DNA of 64,000 nucleotides from Burkholderia arboris (GTDB lineage Bacteria > Pseudomonadota > Gammaproteobacteria > Burkholderiales > Burkholderiaceae). The position numbers were made by a program, and so were the translations under genes. Each line of letters begins with the position of its first letter. Position 1 is the first letter of the stretch. Below are positions 17,455-25,991 of the stretch, piece after piece. A model generated the notes under the pieces. The model searched no databases. It saw nothing but the letters and a program-made list of their open reading frames with translations, and was not told the DNA's origin. The DNA lies in contig NZ_CABVPX010000024.1 in NCBI RefSeq assembly GCF_902499125.1, forward strand, positions 1-64,000, given 5' to 3'.

Positions 17455-17777
17455 ACCGGCTGATACGCACACGCTTCTCGCACGGCCCACGGGCGGCTCA
17501 CCGGCCGCCCGCGCCGCGCACGCTTCGGCTGCCTGGTCCGAAGCCGTCCTCGGCGCGCACTCGCGCGCAGGCATTTCGCGCTCCTGTAGAATCCCCCAAC
17601 CCGCTTTGACGCTTCGTCTCCGCCGCGCCCCATCCCGGTGCGGCGGCGCGTGTTTCGTGCCTCACCCGGCACGCGGCACGCTTCGACGATGCAAGCCGCG
17701 CCTTGTCAGTCCATGCCGATAGCGGGCCCTGGAGACGCAGCACCGACAACAACATTCGAAAACCGATCGTCCTGACC
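17455..17777. other. Intergenic region before an MFS gene
   Basis: No gene seen. A TAGAAT hexamer (about 17587) could be a -10 element, and a GC-rich dyad near 17620-17650 could form a leader hairpin. Neither is strong enough to list separately. Confidence 0.3.
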
Positions 17778-19088
17778 ATGCAAGCTTCCGAATTGAGCGG
17801 CGTGCCTCGCGCCGCCGAACGCGCGCTCACGCGCAGCGACTACAAGACCCTTGGCCTTGCCGCACTCGGCGGCGCCCTCGAGTTCTACGACTTCATCATC
17901 TTCGTGTTCTTCGCGCCGGCGATAGGACAACTCTTCTTCCCGCACGACATTCCCGACTGGCTGCGCCAGCTGCAGACGTTCGGCATCTTCGCGGCCGGCT
18001 ATCTCGCGCGCCCGCTCGGCGGCGTGATCATGGCGCACTTCGGCGACCTGTTCGGCCGCAAGCGGATGTTCACGCTGAGCGTGCTGATGATGTCGGTACC
18101 GACGCTGCTGATGGGCCTGCTGCCGACCTACGACACGATCGGCATCCTCGCGCCGGTGTTGCTGCTGCTGTTCCGCGTGCTGCAGGGCGCGGCGGTCGGC
18201 GGCGAAGTGCCGGGCGCGTGGGTGTTCGTGTCCGAGCACGTGCCGTCGCGCCACATCGGCTACGCATGCGGCACGCTGACCGCAGGCCTCACGGCCGGCA
18301 TCCTGCTCGGCTCGCTCGTCGCGGCCGGCATCAACAGCCGCTACTCGGCCGCCGAAGTCGGCGCGTTCGCGTGGCGCATCCCGTTCCTGCTCGGCGGCGT
18401 GTTCGGGCTGTTCTCCGTGTACCTGCGCCGCTGGCTGCACGAAACGCCGGTGTTCGCCGAGATGAAGGCGAAGAAGGCGCTCGCGGCCGAGATTCCGCTG
18501 AAGGCCGTGCTGCGCGACCACGGCCGCGCGGTGATCGTGTCGATGCTGCTCACGTGGATGCTGTCGGCCGCGATCGTCGTCGTGATCCTGATGACGCCCG
18601 CGCTGCTGCAAAAGCAGTTCCACCTGACGCCCGCGACGACGCTGTTCGCGAACAGCGTCGCGACGCTGTGCCTGACGGCCGGCTGCATCACCGCCGGTTC
18701 GCTCGCGGGCATGATCGGCGCGAAGCGCGTGCTCGGCATCGGCGGCATCGGGCTCGCCGCGTGCTACTACCTGCTGTTCGTGCAGGTCGCGGCCGACGCG
18801 TCGACGCTGCCGCTCTACTACGGGATCGCGGGCTTCATGGTCGGCACGATCGGCGCGGTGCCGTTCGTGATGGTCAAGAGCTTCCCGGCGGTCGTGCGCT
18901 TCTCGGGCATCTCGTTCTCGTACAACGTCGCCTATGCGATCTTCGGCGGCCTCACGCCGGTGATCGTGTCGCTGATGATGAAGTCGAATCCGCTCGCACC
19001 GGTCGTGTATGTCGCGGTGATCTGCGTGCTCGGCGCGATCGCCGTGCAGTTCTCGAAAGATGCGAAGGACGTGAAAGACACGCACTGA
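17778..19088 (+). CDS. MFS transporter, metabolite:H+ symporter family
   Basis: A 436-residue, 12-span carrier of the MHS type (relatives carry osmolytes, 2-oxoglutarate, citrate and other acids). Hallmarks are ALEFYDFIIF in helix 1, the HFGDLFGRKRMF loop and GAAVGGEVPGAWVFVSEH in helix 5. The ATG at 17778 lacks a clear ribosome site, and the frame is open to 17703, so the start is not certain. Substrate cannot be inferred; the neighbours are unrelated. Confidence 0.85.
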   Translation: MQASELSGVPRAAERALTRSDYKTLGLAALGGALEFYDFIIFVFFAPAIGQLFFPHDIPDWLRQLQTFGIFAAGYLARPLGGVIMAHFGDLFGRKRMFTLSVLMMSVPTLLMGLLPTYDTIGILAPVLLLLFRVLQGAAVGGEVPGAWVFVSEHVPSRHIGYACGTLTAGLTAGILLGSLVAAGINSRYSAAEVGAFAWRIPFLLGGVFGLFSVYLRRWLHETPVFAEMKAKKALAAEIPLKAVLRDHGRAVIVSMLLTWMLSAAIVVVILMTPALLQKQFHLTPATTLFANSVATLCLTAGCITAGSLAGMIGAKRVLGIGGIGLAACYYLLFVQVAADASTLPLYYGIAGFMVGTIGAVPFVMVKSFPAVVRFSGISFSYNVAYAIFGGLTPVIVSLMMKSNPLAPVVYVAVICVLGAIAVQFSKDAKDVKDTH

Positions 19089-19120
19089 ACGTCGGCGCGC
19101 ACGCGCCGGCCTCATGAACA

Positions 19121-19157
19121 AAGGGCCGAATCCCGCGACGTGCGGGATTCGGCCCTT
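19121..19157. terminator. Bidirectional terminator
   Basis: A perfect 16-bp stem (19121-19136 with 19142-19157) and a 5-nt loop, with T/A ends on each side, lies between the convergent MFS and DoxX genes. Confidence 0.9.
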
Positions 19158-19195
19158 TTGTCTTGCTTCAGCACGACGGCGCGAATCGGCTCAGT

Positions 19196-19633
19196 TCAAC
19201 GCAGCACGCCGTACGACGAACTGGGCCGGCGCAGCGCGTCGATGCTCGCGCCGCCGGCCCCGGTGACGAACAGCAGCAGGAAGCCGCCGGCGATCGCCAC
19301 GTTCTTCCAGAAGTGGATCACCATGTCGTGCTGGACGGCGGCGTTCGTCGCGTCCCAGAAATTGTGCCCGACCATTGCAGTCGCGATCGTGTAGACCGCC
19401 ATCACCAACGCGAGCGGGCGAACCTTGTAGCCCACGATCAGCAGCAGACCGCCCAGCCCCTCGATCGCGACGACGATCGGCGCAACGACCTGTTGATAGG
19501 GCACGTTCATCCCGTGCAGATACGCGACGAAGTCGCTGTAGCCGAGCAGCTTCATGATGCCGCCCCACAGGAACAACGCCGCCAGCGCCAGGCGTGCGAA
19601 AAAAATGACGCCGGAATCGACGGAACGCGTCAT
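19196..19633 (-). CDS. DoxX-family membrane protein
   Basis: A 145-residue protein with four predicted membrane spans and the DoxX start pattern (FFARLALAALFLWGG, then a KLLGY loop). It has a GAGGAGAGAGG ribosome site before the ATG at 19633. DoxX proteins are small inner-membrane proteins of unclear role, some tied to thiosulfate oxidation or oxidative stress. Nothing around it narrows the role here. Confidence 0.85.
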   Translation of the reverse strand: MTRSVDSGVIFFARLALAALFLWGGIMKLLGYSDFVAYLHGMNVPYQQVVAPIVVAIEGLGGLLLIVGYKVRPLALVMAVYTIATAMVGHNFWDATNAAVQHDMVIHFWKNVAIAGGFLLLFVTGAGGASIDALRRPSSSYGVLR

Positions 19634-19838
19634 GCCTCTCTCCTCGTATGCAATTCGGCCGGCCGCACGGGGCGCGCCCGTGAAGCTCGGGCCGCGCAAC
19701 CCTGCGGGGCCCGCGGCAAATGGGCCAGCATAGAGGGTCTTGCGGCCGTGTCCAAGAAAAAGGTTGTAGCAAATCTTTACACGGCGGCCGCCGCGCGGCC
19801 CGCTGGCGGCGGCACGAAAAAGGTGTCGACGCGGACGT

Positions 19839-20294
19839 TCAGCCCGCGTCGCTCAACAGCACGCCTTTCTTGAAGATGAAGCAGCCGTAGCCGCGCAGCT
19901 CGCCGGTGACGATCACCGCGTACGCCTGTTGCGCGCGTTCGTAGAACGCGAAACGGTCGATGCCCGCGAGCGGCACCGCGCGCCCTTCCGCGCGATCGAT
20001 CTCGGCCTGCACCTCGCGCTGCACGGGCGGCACCGCGGCCGCGTCGCCGACGACTTCCATCCGCCATGCGGGCGTGTCGACGAACGTGTCGAGCGGCAGC
20101 ACGGACAGCACCGCTCGCACGACGCGCGCCGAATCGGCGCCGTCGATCCGCAGCGCGCGGCCGACCACCGTGTGCTCCGCGACGGATTCCGCCGGGAAAT
20201 TCGCGTCGCAGATCGCAATTTCGTCACCGTGGCCCATCGCGCGCAGCGTGTGCAGGATGTCGGCGTGCAGCAGCGGGTCGAGATTCTTCAGCAT
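19839..20294 (-). CDS. RbsD/FucU-family sugar mutarotase
   Basis: A 151-residue member of the RbsD/FucU family, closer in length and ends to FucU: MLKNLDPLLHADILHTLRAMGHGDEI start with the catalytic-site His and Asp, and a closing YGCFIFKKGVL. Such enzymes interconvert alpha and beta anomers of fucose, ribose or related sugars. No sugar catabolic genes are adjacent, so substrate is unknown. Confidence 0.88.
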   Translation of the reverse strand: MLKNLDPLLHADILHTLRAMGHGDEIAICDANFPAESVAEHTVVGRALRIDGADSARVVRAVLSVLPLDTFVDTPAWRMEVVGDAAAVPPVQREVQAEIDRAEGRAVPLAGIDRFAFYERAQQAYAVIVTGELRGYGCFIFKKGVLLSDAG

Positions 20295-20373
20295 GTCGGC
20301 TAGTCTCCGGGATCAGGAACAAACCGCATAACGTTACCCGATCCCGGCCGCTGTTGTGCATGCACCGCTCGCG

Positions 20374-20766
20374 TCACGACGCCGCGGCCGGCATTTCATC
20401 GATGAAACCCGTGACCGACGCGAGGCGGCCCGATGCGTCGACGGTGCCGAAGTCCGAGCCCTTCACGATCGGCGCGCCGTCGGGCGACACGAGTGCCCAC
20501 GAGAACCGCAAGTACTGGCCGAATGCGTCGACGTCGGTCGTGCGGCGGAAGCGGTATGCCGGGAAGCGCTCCTGCACGGCGGCAATCATCGTGTCGATGC
20601 CTGCGTGGCCGTCGCCGGCCATCAGCGGATCGCGATACGCCGCGTCGCTTGCGTAGGTCGCATCGATCAGCGCGCGGCGGCGCGCGGCGTCGGATTCGTT
20701 CCATACGTCAAAGTAGCGGTCGATCAGGTCGGCGTGAACGGACGAAGCGGATTGGGCGGTGTTCAT
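20374..20766 (-). CDS. SnoaL-like / NTF2-fold protein
   Basis: A 130-residue protein of the NTF2-like superfamily. It has the helix ADLIDRYFDVWNESD, a DATYASDAAYRDPLM segment and an antiparallel sheet ending GFIDEMP. AAGGAG precedes the ATG at 20766. Relatives include small isomerases and many proteins of unknown role; no function is assigned. Confidence 0.8.
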   Translation of the reverse strand: MNTAQSASSVHADLIDRYFDVWNESDAARRRALIDATYASDAAYRDPLMAGDGHAGIDTMIAAVQERFPAYRFRRTTDVDAFGQYLRFSWALVSPDGAPIVKGSDFGTVDASGRLASVTGFIDEMPAAAS

Positions 20767-20897
20767 GGCGAGGCTCCTTGTGTCGATGAGGGGACGAGGC
20801 CGCGAACGTTTCGGGTTCGCGTGCCGCTATCGTCGCCGGGCTCGCGCGGGCGGTCGATTACGTGACAGGTAAGGAAATCGCGCCCGAGCCGCCGCGA

Positions 20898-22388
20898 TCA
20901 GCCGGTCGCGCCGTCCACCGCCAGGCTCCACGCCGGATCCTCGTGCTTCGCCCAGTACGCGTCGAACAGCCGGCGCGTCAACGGGCCCGGCCGGCCGTCG
21001 CCGATCGCCGCGCCGTTCAGCCGCGTGACGGGCATGATCCCGCCGGCCGTCGATGTGATGAACACTTCGTCCGCGTCGCGCAGTTGCGCGTCGTCGATGC
21101 GCGCGGCCTGCGCGTCGATGCCCATCGACGCCGCCAGCTCGAACACGCTTTGCCGCGTGATGCCGTGCAGCACGCCGCGGTCGGGCGTCCGCAGCCGGCC
21201 GTCGTGCACGACGAACACGTTGAACCCGGGCCCTTCCGCGATGCTGCCGTCCGTGCATCTCAGCAAGACCGACTCCGCACCCGCGTCATAGCCCTTCAGC
21301 AGCCCCGCGACGAGGTCGAGCCAGTGGTAATTCTTGATCTGCGGATCGACCGATTCCGGGGGAATCCGCCGCACGTCGTCGATCAGGTGCAGGTGCAGGC
21401 CCTCGCGCAGTTGCCGCTCGTTCGCAACCGAACCGTACGGCACCGCGAACGCGATGAACTGGTTCACGGCGTCGCGCGGGTCGCGACTGAAGGTGGGCGA
21501 TACCCCGCGCGTACACAGCATCTCGACGTACGCATTGCGCAGGCCCGAGCGGCGCACGCATTCGACGAGGATGTCGCGAAGCGCATCGTCGCTCAGCGAC
21601 ACGTTCAGCCGCAGCCTCGCAAGCGAGCGCCTGAACCGCGCGATGTGCTGGTCGAGCCGGAAGAAGCGGCCGTTCCATACGTGCACGGTGTCGTACGTGA
21701 CATCGGAATGCAGGAAACCCCAGTCGAGCACCGATACCCGCGCATCGGCGATCGGGATGAAGCGGCCGTTCATGTAGGCGGCGCCCTGCGGAAACGCGGG
21801 AGCCTCGACGGACGGAATGCCATGCGGTGCCATGTGCGTCTCCCCGGGAGCGTTCGGCGTGTAGTCGACCTGCGCGGCGAACGACGGAGAATCGGCATCG
21901 AACACGCTGCGATGCACGACCGCATTCGGCCCGGCCGCACGATCGAACGACAGCTTGCCGTCGAGATGATCGATTTCGTGCTGCATCAGCTCCGATTCGG
22001 CCGGTGACAGTGCGTCGCGCTGATGCGGCTCGCCGTCCAGTGTCGTGTAGCGCACGCTCACCGACGCATGGCGCTCGACGCGCACGAACAGATCCGGAAA
22101 GCACATGCAGTCGTCCCACAGCGTCATCCGCGCGTCGCTGCGCCACACGATCTCGGGGTTCACGATCACGTCGGGCCAGCCATCCAGCGCGAGCGCGATC
22201 ATCCGCTGCCCGATGCCGATCTGCGGCGCGGCCACCGCGCGACCGAAGCCGTGTTCGTCGCGAAACGCACGCAGCGCGGCGCGCAGTGCGCCTGCCGCTT
22301 CGCGCACCGCGGGAGCGGCAACGTCGTCGACCGGCCGTGCGACGGCGCGCAACGATGCCGTCCCCACGGGAAGAATTCGCGTATTCAT
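20898..22388 (-). CDS. Peptide deformylase-class IV aminotransferase fusion protein
   Basis: A 496-residue fusion. Residues 1 to about 170 are a peptide-deformylase domain with all three motifs: GFGRAVAAPQIG (47-58), a degenerate motif 2 with the metal Cys (DDCMCFP, C94) and QHEIDH (H137, E138, H141). Residues about 180-496 are a fold-type IV PLP aminotransferase with the Schiff-base Lys at about 352 (PQIKNYHW) and the cofactor motif EGPGFNVFVV. The start overlaps the upstream binding-protein stop by ATGA. No frameshift separates the halves. A plausible role is removing formyl from N-formyl amino acids and then transaminating them; this is inference. The aminotransferase half could act on branched-chain or D-amino acids. 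Confidence 0.88.
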   Translation of the reverse strand: MNTRILPVGTASLRAVARPVDDVAAPAVREAAGALRAALRAFRDEHGFGRAVAAPQIGIGQRMIALALDGWPDVIVNPEIVWRSDARMTLWDDCMCFPDLFVRVERHASVSVRYTTLDGEPHQRDALSPAESELMQHEIDHLDGKLSFDRAAGPNAVVHRSVFDADSPSFAAQVDYTPNAPGETHMAPHGIPSVEAPAFPQGAAYMNGRFIPIADARVSVLDWGFLHSDVTYDTVHVWNGRFFRLDQHIARFRRSLARLRLNVSLSDDALRDILVECVRRSGLRNAYVEMLCTRGVSPTFSRDPRDAVNQFIAFAVPYGSVANERQLREGLHLHLIDDVRRIPPESVDPQIKNYHWLDLVAGLLKGYDAGAESVLLRCTDGSIAEGPGFNVFVVHDGRLRTPDRGVLHGITRQSVFELAASMGIDAQAARIDDAQLRDADEVFITSTAGGIMPVTRLNGAAIGDGRPGPLTRRLFDAYWAKHEDPAWSLAVDGATG

Positions 22389-23515
22389 TTGACTACCTCC
22401 GACAAAGTCACCTTGTTGCCGCCTTTGAACGTCGAAATCGTTGCCGCCGGATTGCGCAGTTCGCCGTTCGCGTCGAATGCAATCCGGCCGGTCACGCCCT
22501 GGAAGTCGACACGATGCAGCGCATCGACGATCTTCGCGGGATCGGTGGACTGCGCGAGCAGGACCGCGTGGTAGACGGCCATCATCGCGTCGTACGCATA
22601 GGGCGCGTAAAGCTGCACGGGGGCGCCGTATTTCTGCGTGAAGCGTGCCGCGAAGGCCGGGCCGCCCGGCATCTTCGCAAGGCTCCGGCCGCCGTCCGCG
22701 CACACGAGGTTGCCGTCGAGCGCGTCGCCGGCCAGCTTCAGGATCTCGTGCGTGCACAGGCCGTCGCCGCCCAGCAGCGGCGCGGCCATCCGCAACTTCC
22801 TCATCTGCCTGAGCATCGGACCGCCCTGCGTATCCATGCCGCCGAAGAAGATCGCATCGGGCGCGTTGCCCTTGAGCAGCGTCAGCGGTGCGCCGAAGTC
22901 GAACGCCTTGTCGGTCGTGTATTCGCGCGCAACGACGGTTGCGCCGGAGGTTCCGAGCGCGCCGACGAAGACATCTGCGATGCCTTGCCCGTACGCCGTT
23001 CGATCGTCGACGACGCCGATGCGGCGCGCATGCAACTGCCCGACCGCATAGCGGGCGACAGCCTGCCCGAGAAAGTCGTCGTTCGCGAGCAACCGGAACG
23101 TGGTGCGATAGCCAAGACGCGTGAACGCCGGATTGGTCGCCGACGGCGTCAGTTCCGCGATGTTCGCCGTCGCGTAGAGCCGCGCGACGGCGATCGACGT
23201 CCCCGAATTCTGGTGGCCGATCACGGCGCTGACGTGCGTGTCGACGAAACGCTGCGCAACCGTCGTCGCGACCTTCGGGTCGGCCTGATCGTCCTGCGCG
23301 TCGAGCGCGAACGTGACCGGATGCCCGGCGACGCTTGGATGGCCCGCGTTGATTTCGTCGATCGCGAGCCGGATGCCCCGCGCGCTGTCCTCGCCGAAAT
23401 GTGCCTGGGCGCCCGTGAGCGCGCCGGCAAAACCCACCACGACCGTATCCGCGCCGAACGCGGGAACGGCCAGCACAAGCGGCGCAAGCGCCAGCAGCAG
23501 ACGTCGGGAACGCAT
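22385..23515 (-). CDS. Branched-chain amino-acid-type periplasmic binding protein (orphan)
   Basis: A 376-residue Leu/Ile/Val-type binding protein with a signal peptide ending near VPAFG and a mature start ADTVVVGFAGALTG. GHQNSGTSIAVA and DDRTAYGQGIADVF match the protein at 16318-17454 almost word for word, so the two are paralogues. It is the first gene of a two-gene operon with the deformylase-aminotransferase fusion and faces an Lrp regulator. Again no permease or ATPase is adjacent. Confidence 0.88.
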   Translation of the reverse strand: MRSRRLLLALAPLVLAVPAFGADTVVVGFAGALTGAQAHFGEDSARGIRLAIDEINAGHPSVAGHPVTFALDAQDDQADPKVATTVAQRFVDTHVSAVIGHQNSGTSIAVARLYATANIAELTPSATNPAFTRLGYRTTFRLLANDDFLGQAVARYAVGQLHARRIGVVDDRTAYGQGIADVFVGALGTSGATVVAREYTTDKAFDFGAPLTLLKGNAPDAIFFGGMDTQGGPMLRQMRKLRMAAPLLGGDGLCTHEILKLAGDALDGNLVCADGGRSLAKMPGGPAFAARFTQKYGAPVQLYAPYAYDAMMAVYHAVLLAQSTDPAKIVDALHRVDFQGVTGRIAFDANGELRNPAATISTFKGGNKVTLSEVVK

Positions 23516-23555
23516 GATGATTTCCTCGCAGCTTCGTCGTTGACGGATGCTACGA

Positions 23556-23584
23556 TTATCGGCAGCCGCTACGAAATCCGATAA
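23556..23584. promoter_or_regulatory. Candidate Lrp operator between divergent genes
   Basis: TTATCGG and CCGATAA form a perfect 7-bp inverted repeat around a 15-bp AT-richer centre. The site lies between the binding-protein/fusion operon and the lrp-like gene. The geometry suits an Lrp/AsnC dimer. The binding protein is inferred from position. Confidence 0.5.
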
Positions 23585-23641
23585 ACATCACACGGCTCCA
23601 TGCGTGAATTTGTTTCGTTTTTTCTCCCGAAAGGAAATCCG

Positions 23642-24124
23642 ATGAATTCCATTGCCGCGCCGCTCGACGACTTCGATCTGCGGATCCTCGCCCGTCTCCA
23701 GCACGACAACCAGATCACCAACCAGGCGCTCGCCGCCGAGATCGGTCTGAGCCCGCCCGCGTGCCTGCGCCGCGTGAAGCGGCTGCGCGACGAGCGCTAT
23801 ATCCAGCAGGACGTTTCCGTCGTCGATCCGAACAAGGTCGGCCTCCCGCTGACCATGCTCGTGCTCGTCCAGGTGGAGCGCGAACGCGTCGACCTGCTCG
23901 ACGAATTCAAGCGGTTCCTGAAATCGCTGCCGGAAGTCATGCAGTGCTACGTGGTGACGGGCCGCGCCGATTTCGTGCTGATGATCGCGATGCGCGACAT
24001 CGACCATTACGAAGAATTTTCCACGCGCGTGTTCCGGCAGCACCACAACATCCGTCACTTCGAGACGATGGTGGTGATGTCGCGCGTGAAGGTGGGGCTG
24101 TCGCTGCCGATCGGCATCGAGTGA
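23642..24124 (+). CDS. Lrp/AsnC-family transcriptional regulator
   Basis: A 160-residue Lrp-family protein: helix-turn-helix at about 10-60 (ILARLQHDNQITNQALAAEI, then LSPPACLRRVKRL) and a C-terminal RAM ligand domain ending VKVGLSLPI. The ATG at 23642 has AAAGGAAA upstream; the frame to 23600 is leader. It is divergent from the binding-protein and deformylase-aminotransferase operon, whose expression it probably controls in response to an amino acid. Confidence 0.92.
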   Translation: MNSIAAPLDDFDLRILARLQHDNQITNQALAAEIGLSPPACLRRVKRLRDERYIQQDVSVVDPNKVGLPLTMLVLVQVERERVDLLDEFKRFLKSLPEVMQCYVVTGRADFVLMIAMRDIDHYEEFSTRVFRQHHNIRHFETMVVMSRVKVGLSLPIGIE

Positions 24125-24160
24125 CGATCGGCGGCCGCGGCGGCGCGCCGCAATGAAAAC

Positions 24161-24178
24161 GGGCGCCCGAAGGCGCCC
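24161..24178 (-). terminator. Terminator of garD
   Basis: A GGGCGCC/GGCGCCC hairpin with a 4-nt loop is followed on the minus strand by GTTTTC, about 30 bases after the garD stop. It also separates the convergent lrp-like gene. Confidence 0.75.
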
Positions 24179-24207
24179 GCACCGTCCTGCTGCCACGCCG
24201 GCGCGTA

Positions 24208-25761
24208 TCAGGTCACCGGCGCCGGATTGAACAGCGTCAGCGCATTCGCGAGCTTCCATTGCTCGGCCCACGTGCGGCGCTTGCCGCTCGCGACGTCGAG
24301 CATCAGCCGGAACAGTTCCCAGCCCGTGTCCTCGATCGTCGCCGCGCCGGTCGCGATCTGCCCCGCGTCGAGATCCATCAGGTCGTGCCAGCGGCGCGCG
24401 AGATCGCTGCGCGTCGCAACCTTGATCACCGGTACCTGCGCGAGGCCATACGGCGTGCCGCGGCCCGTCGTGAAGATGTGCAGGTTCATCCCGGCCGCGA
24501 GCTGCAGCGTGCCGCAGATGAAATCGCTCGCGGGCGTCGCCGCGTACAGCAGCCCCTTCTGCCGCGCGCGATCGCCGGGACGCACGACGCCGGCGATCGG
24601 CGCGCTGCCCGACTTCACGATCGACCCCATCGCCTTCTCGACGATGTTCGACAGGCCGCCCTTCTTGTTGCCGGGCGTCGTGTTCGCGCTGCGGTCGACG
24701 CGGCCGCGCTGCAGGTAGCGGTCGTACCAGTCCATCTCGCGGATGATCTCGCGCGCAACGTCCTCGTTCGCCGCACGCGACGTGAGCTGCGCGACGCCGT
24801 CGCGCACTTCGGTCACTTCCGAGAACATGATCGTCGCGCCGGCCCGCACGAGCAGGTCGGCCGCGAAGCCGACGGCCGGGTTCGCGGTGAGCCCCGAAAA
24901 CGCGTCGCTGCCGCCGCACTGCACGCCGACGACGAGATCAGACGCCGGGCACGTCTCGCGGCGGCGGCGGTTCAGCCGCTCGAGATGCGCTTCGGCCATC
25001 TTCATGATCGAGTCGATCATCGAGTTGAAGCCGACGTGCGCGGCGTCCTGCAGGCACACGACGCCGCCGTTGCCGGCCGCGCCGTCGGCGGTCACCGGAA
25101 TCGCGCCGGGCGGCAACAGGCGCTCGGGCTGCAGCTTCTCGCAGCCGAGGCTCACGGTCATCACTTCGCCGCCGAAGTTCGGATTCAGGCTGATGTTGCG
25201 CAGCGTGCGGATCGGGATGTCGGCGTCGGGCGCGTCGATCGCGACGCCGCAGCCGTACGTGTGCTCGAGCCCGACCACATCGTCGACGTTCGGGTAGCGC
25301 GGCAGCAGTTCGTCCTTGATCCGCTTCACCGCATGCTCGACGACGCCCGACACGCACTGCACGGTCGTCGTGATCGCGAGGATGTTGCGCGTGCCGACCG
25401 AGCCGTCGGCGTTGCGGAAGCCCTCGAACGTATAGCCTTCGAGCGGCTCGAGCGGCGGCGCGGCACGCGTCGCGAGCGGCAGGTCGTCGAGCCCCGGCGG
25501 CTCGGGCATGCGCATCGTGCGCTCGTTGACCCAGCTGCCGCGCCGCAGGTCGGTCAGCGCGTAGCCGATCACCACGTTGTAGCGGACGACCGGGTCGCCG
25601 GCCGCGAGATCGACGAGCGCGACCTTGTGCCCTTGCGGCACGCCTTCGCACAGCGTCAGCCCGTCGGCGAACGTCGCACCTTCGGGCAGGCCGCCGTCGT
25701 TGACGACGATCGCAACGTTGTCGTCCGGGTGCACGCGGATGTAGAGAGGGGAAGCAGTCAT
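24208..25761 (-). CDS. garD: Galactarate dehydratase
   Basis: A 517-residue member of the altronate/galactarate dehydratase family. An N-terminal SAF-like domain (residues 1 to about 90) is followed by the large UxaA/GarD domain with EHTYGCGVAI, SLGCEKLQPE and GVQCGGSDAFSGLTANPA. The length and the KdgD/semialdehyde dehydrogenase neighbours favour galactarate over altronate. Product is 5-dehydro-4-deoxy-D-glucarate. AGGA precedes the ATG at 25761. It is divergent from kdgD, with a shared type of operator in the gap. Confidence 0.92.
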   Translation of the reverse strand: MTASPLYIRVHPDDNVAIVVNDGGLPEGATFADGLTLCEGVPQGHKVALVDLAAGDPVVRYNVVIGYALTDLRRGSWVNERTMRMPEPPGLDDLPLATRAAPPLEPLEGYTFEGFRNADGSVGTRNILAITTTVQCVSGVVEHAVKRIKDELLPRYPNVDDVVGLEHTYGCGVAIDAPDADIPIRTLRNISLNPNFGGEVMTVSLGCEKLQPERLLPPGAIPVTADGAAGNGGVVCLQDAAHVGFNSMIDSIMKMAEAHLERLNRRRRETCPASDLVVGVQCGGSDAFSGLTANPAVGFAADLLVRAGATIMFSEVTEVRDGVAQLTSRAANEDVAREIIREMDWYDRYLQRGRVDRSANTTPGNKKGGLSNIVEKAMGSIVKSGSAPIAGVVRPGDRARQKGLLYAATPASDFICGTLQLAAGMNLHIFTTGRGTPYGLAQVPVIKVATRSDLARRWHDLMDLDAGQIATGAATIEDTGWELFRLMLDVASGKRRTWAEQWKLANALTLFNPAPVT

Positions 25762-25787
25762 TGCAATTCCTGAAGGCAATCGGCCAT

Positions 25788-25807
25788 ATTGTTAGTCATC
25801 ATACGAC
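25788..25807. promoter_or_regulatory. Second copy of the galactarate-locus operator, near garD
   Basis: Read on the minus strand, this 20-mer matches the kdgD-side operator (25901-25920) at 15 of 20 positions by eye. It sits about 27 bp before the garD ATG. It probably binds the same GntR-type repressor. Confidence 0.5.
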
Positions 25808-25900
25808 ATTCAACCTCAACCGGCGATGCTGCGTAAACCCTTATCCGGAAAGACCCTACCCTTGATCGGCCAGCAAACCGCTTGCGCCACCCTTCCCCTC

Positions 25901-25920
25901 GTTGTACGATGACATACAAC
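25901..25920. promoter_or_regulatory. GntR-type operator near kdgD
   Basis: GTTGTA and TACAAC form a perfect 6-bp inverted repeat around an 8-bp, nearly symmetrical core (CGATGACA). The shape fits FadR-branch GntR repressors, which control glucarate/galactarate genes in beta-proteobacteria (GguR type, from memory). No such regulator gene is in this window. Confidence 0.6.
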
Positions 25921-25991
25921 GACATCGCCAATTCGGCTCGTATGCCGTTCCCGACGAACCCAGCACTCGCGCTAGACGGACGACCCCAACC

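Noticed and set aside
20898..22757. Longer form of the deformylase-aminotransferase protein
   Set aside because: The extra 123 residues lie inside the binding-protein gene and are not deformylase-like; the ATGA overlap sets the start at 22388.
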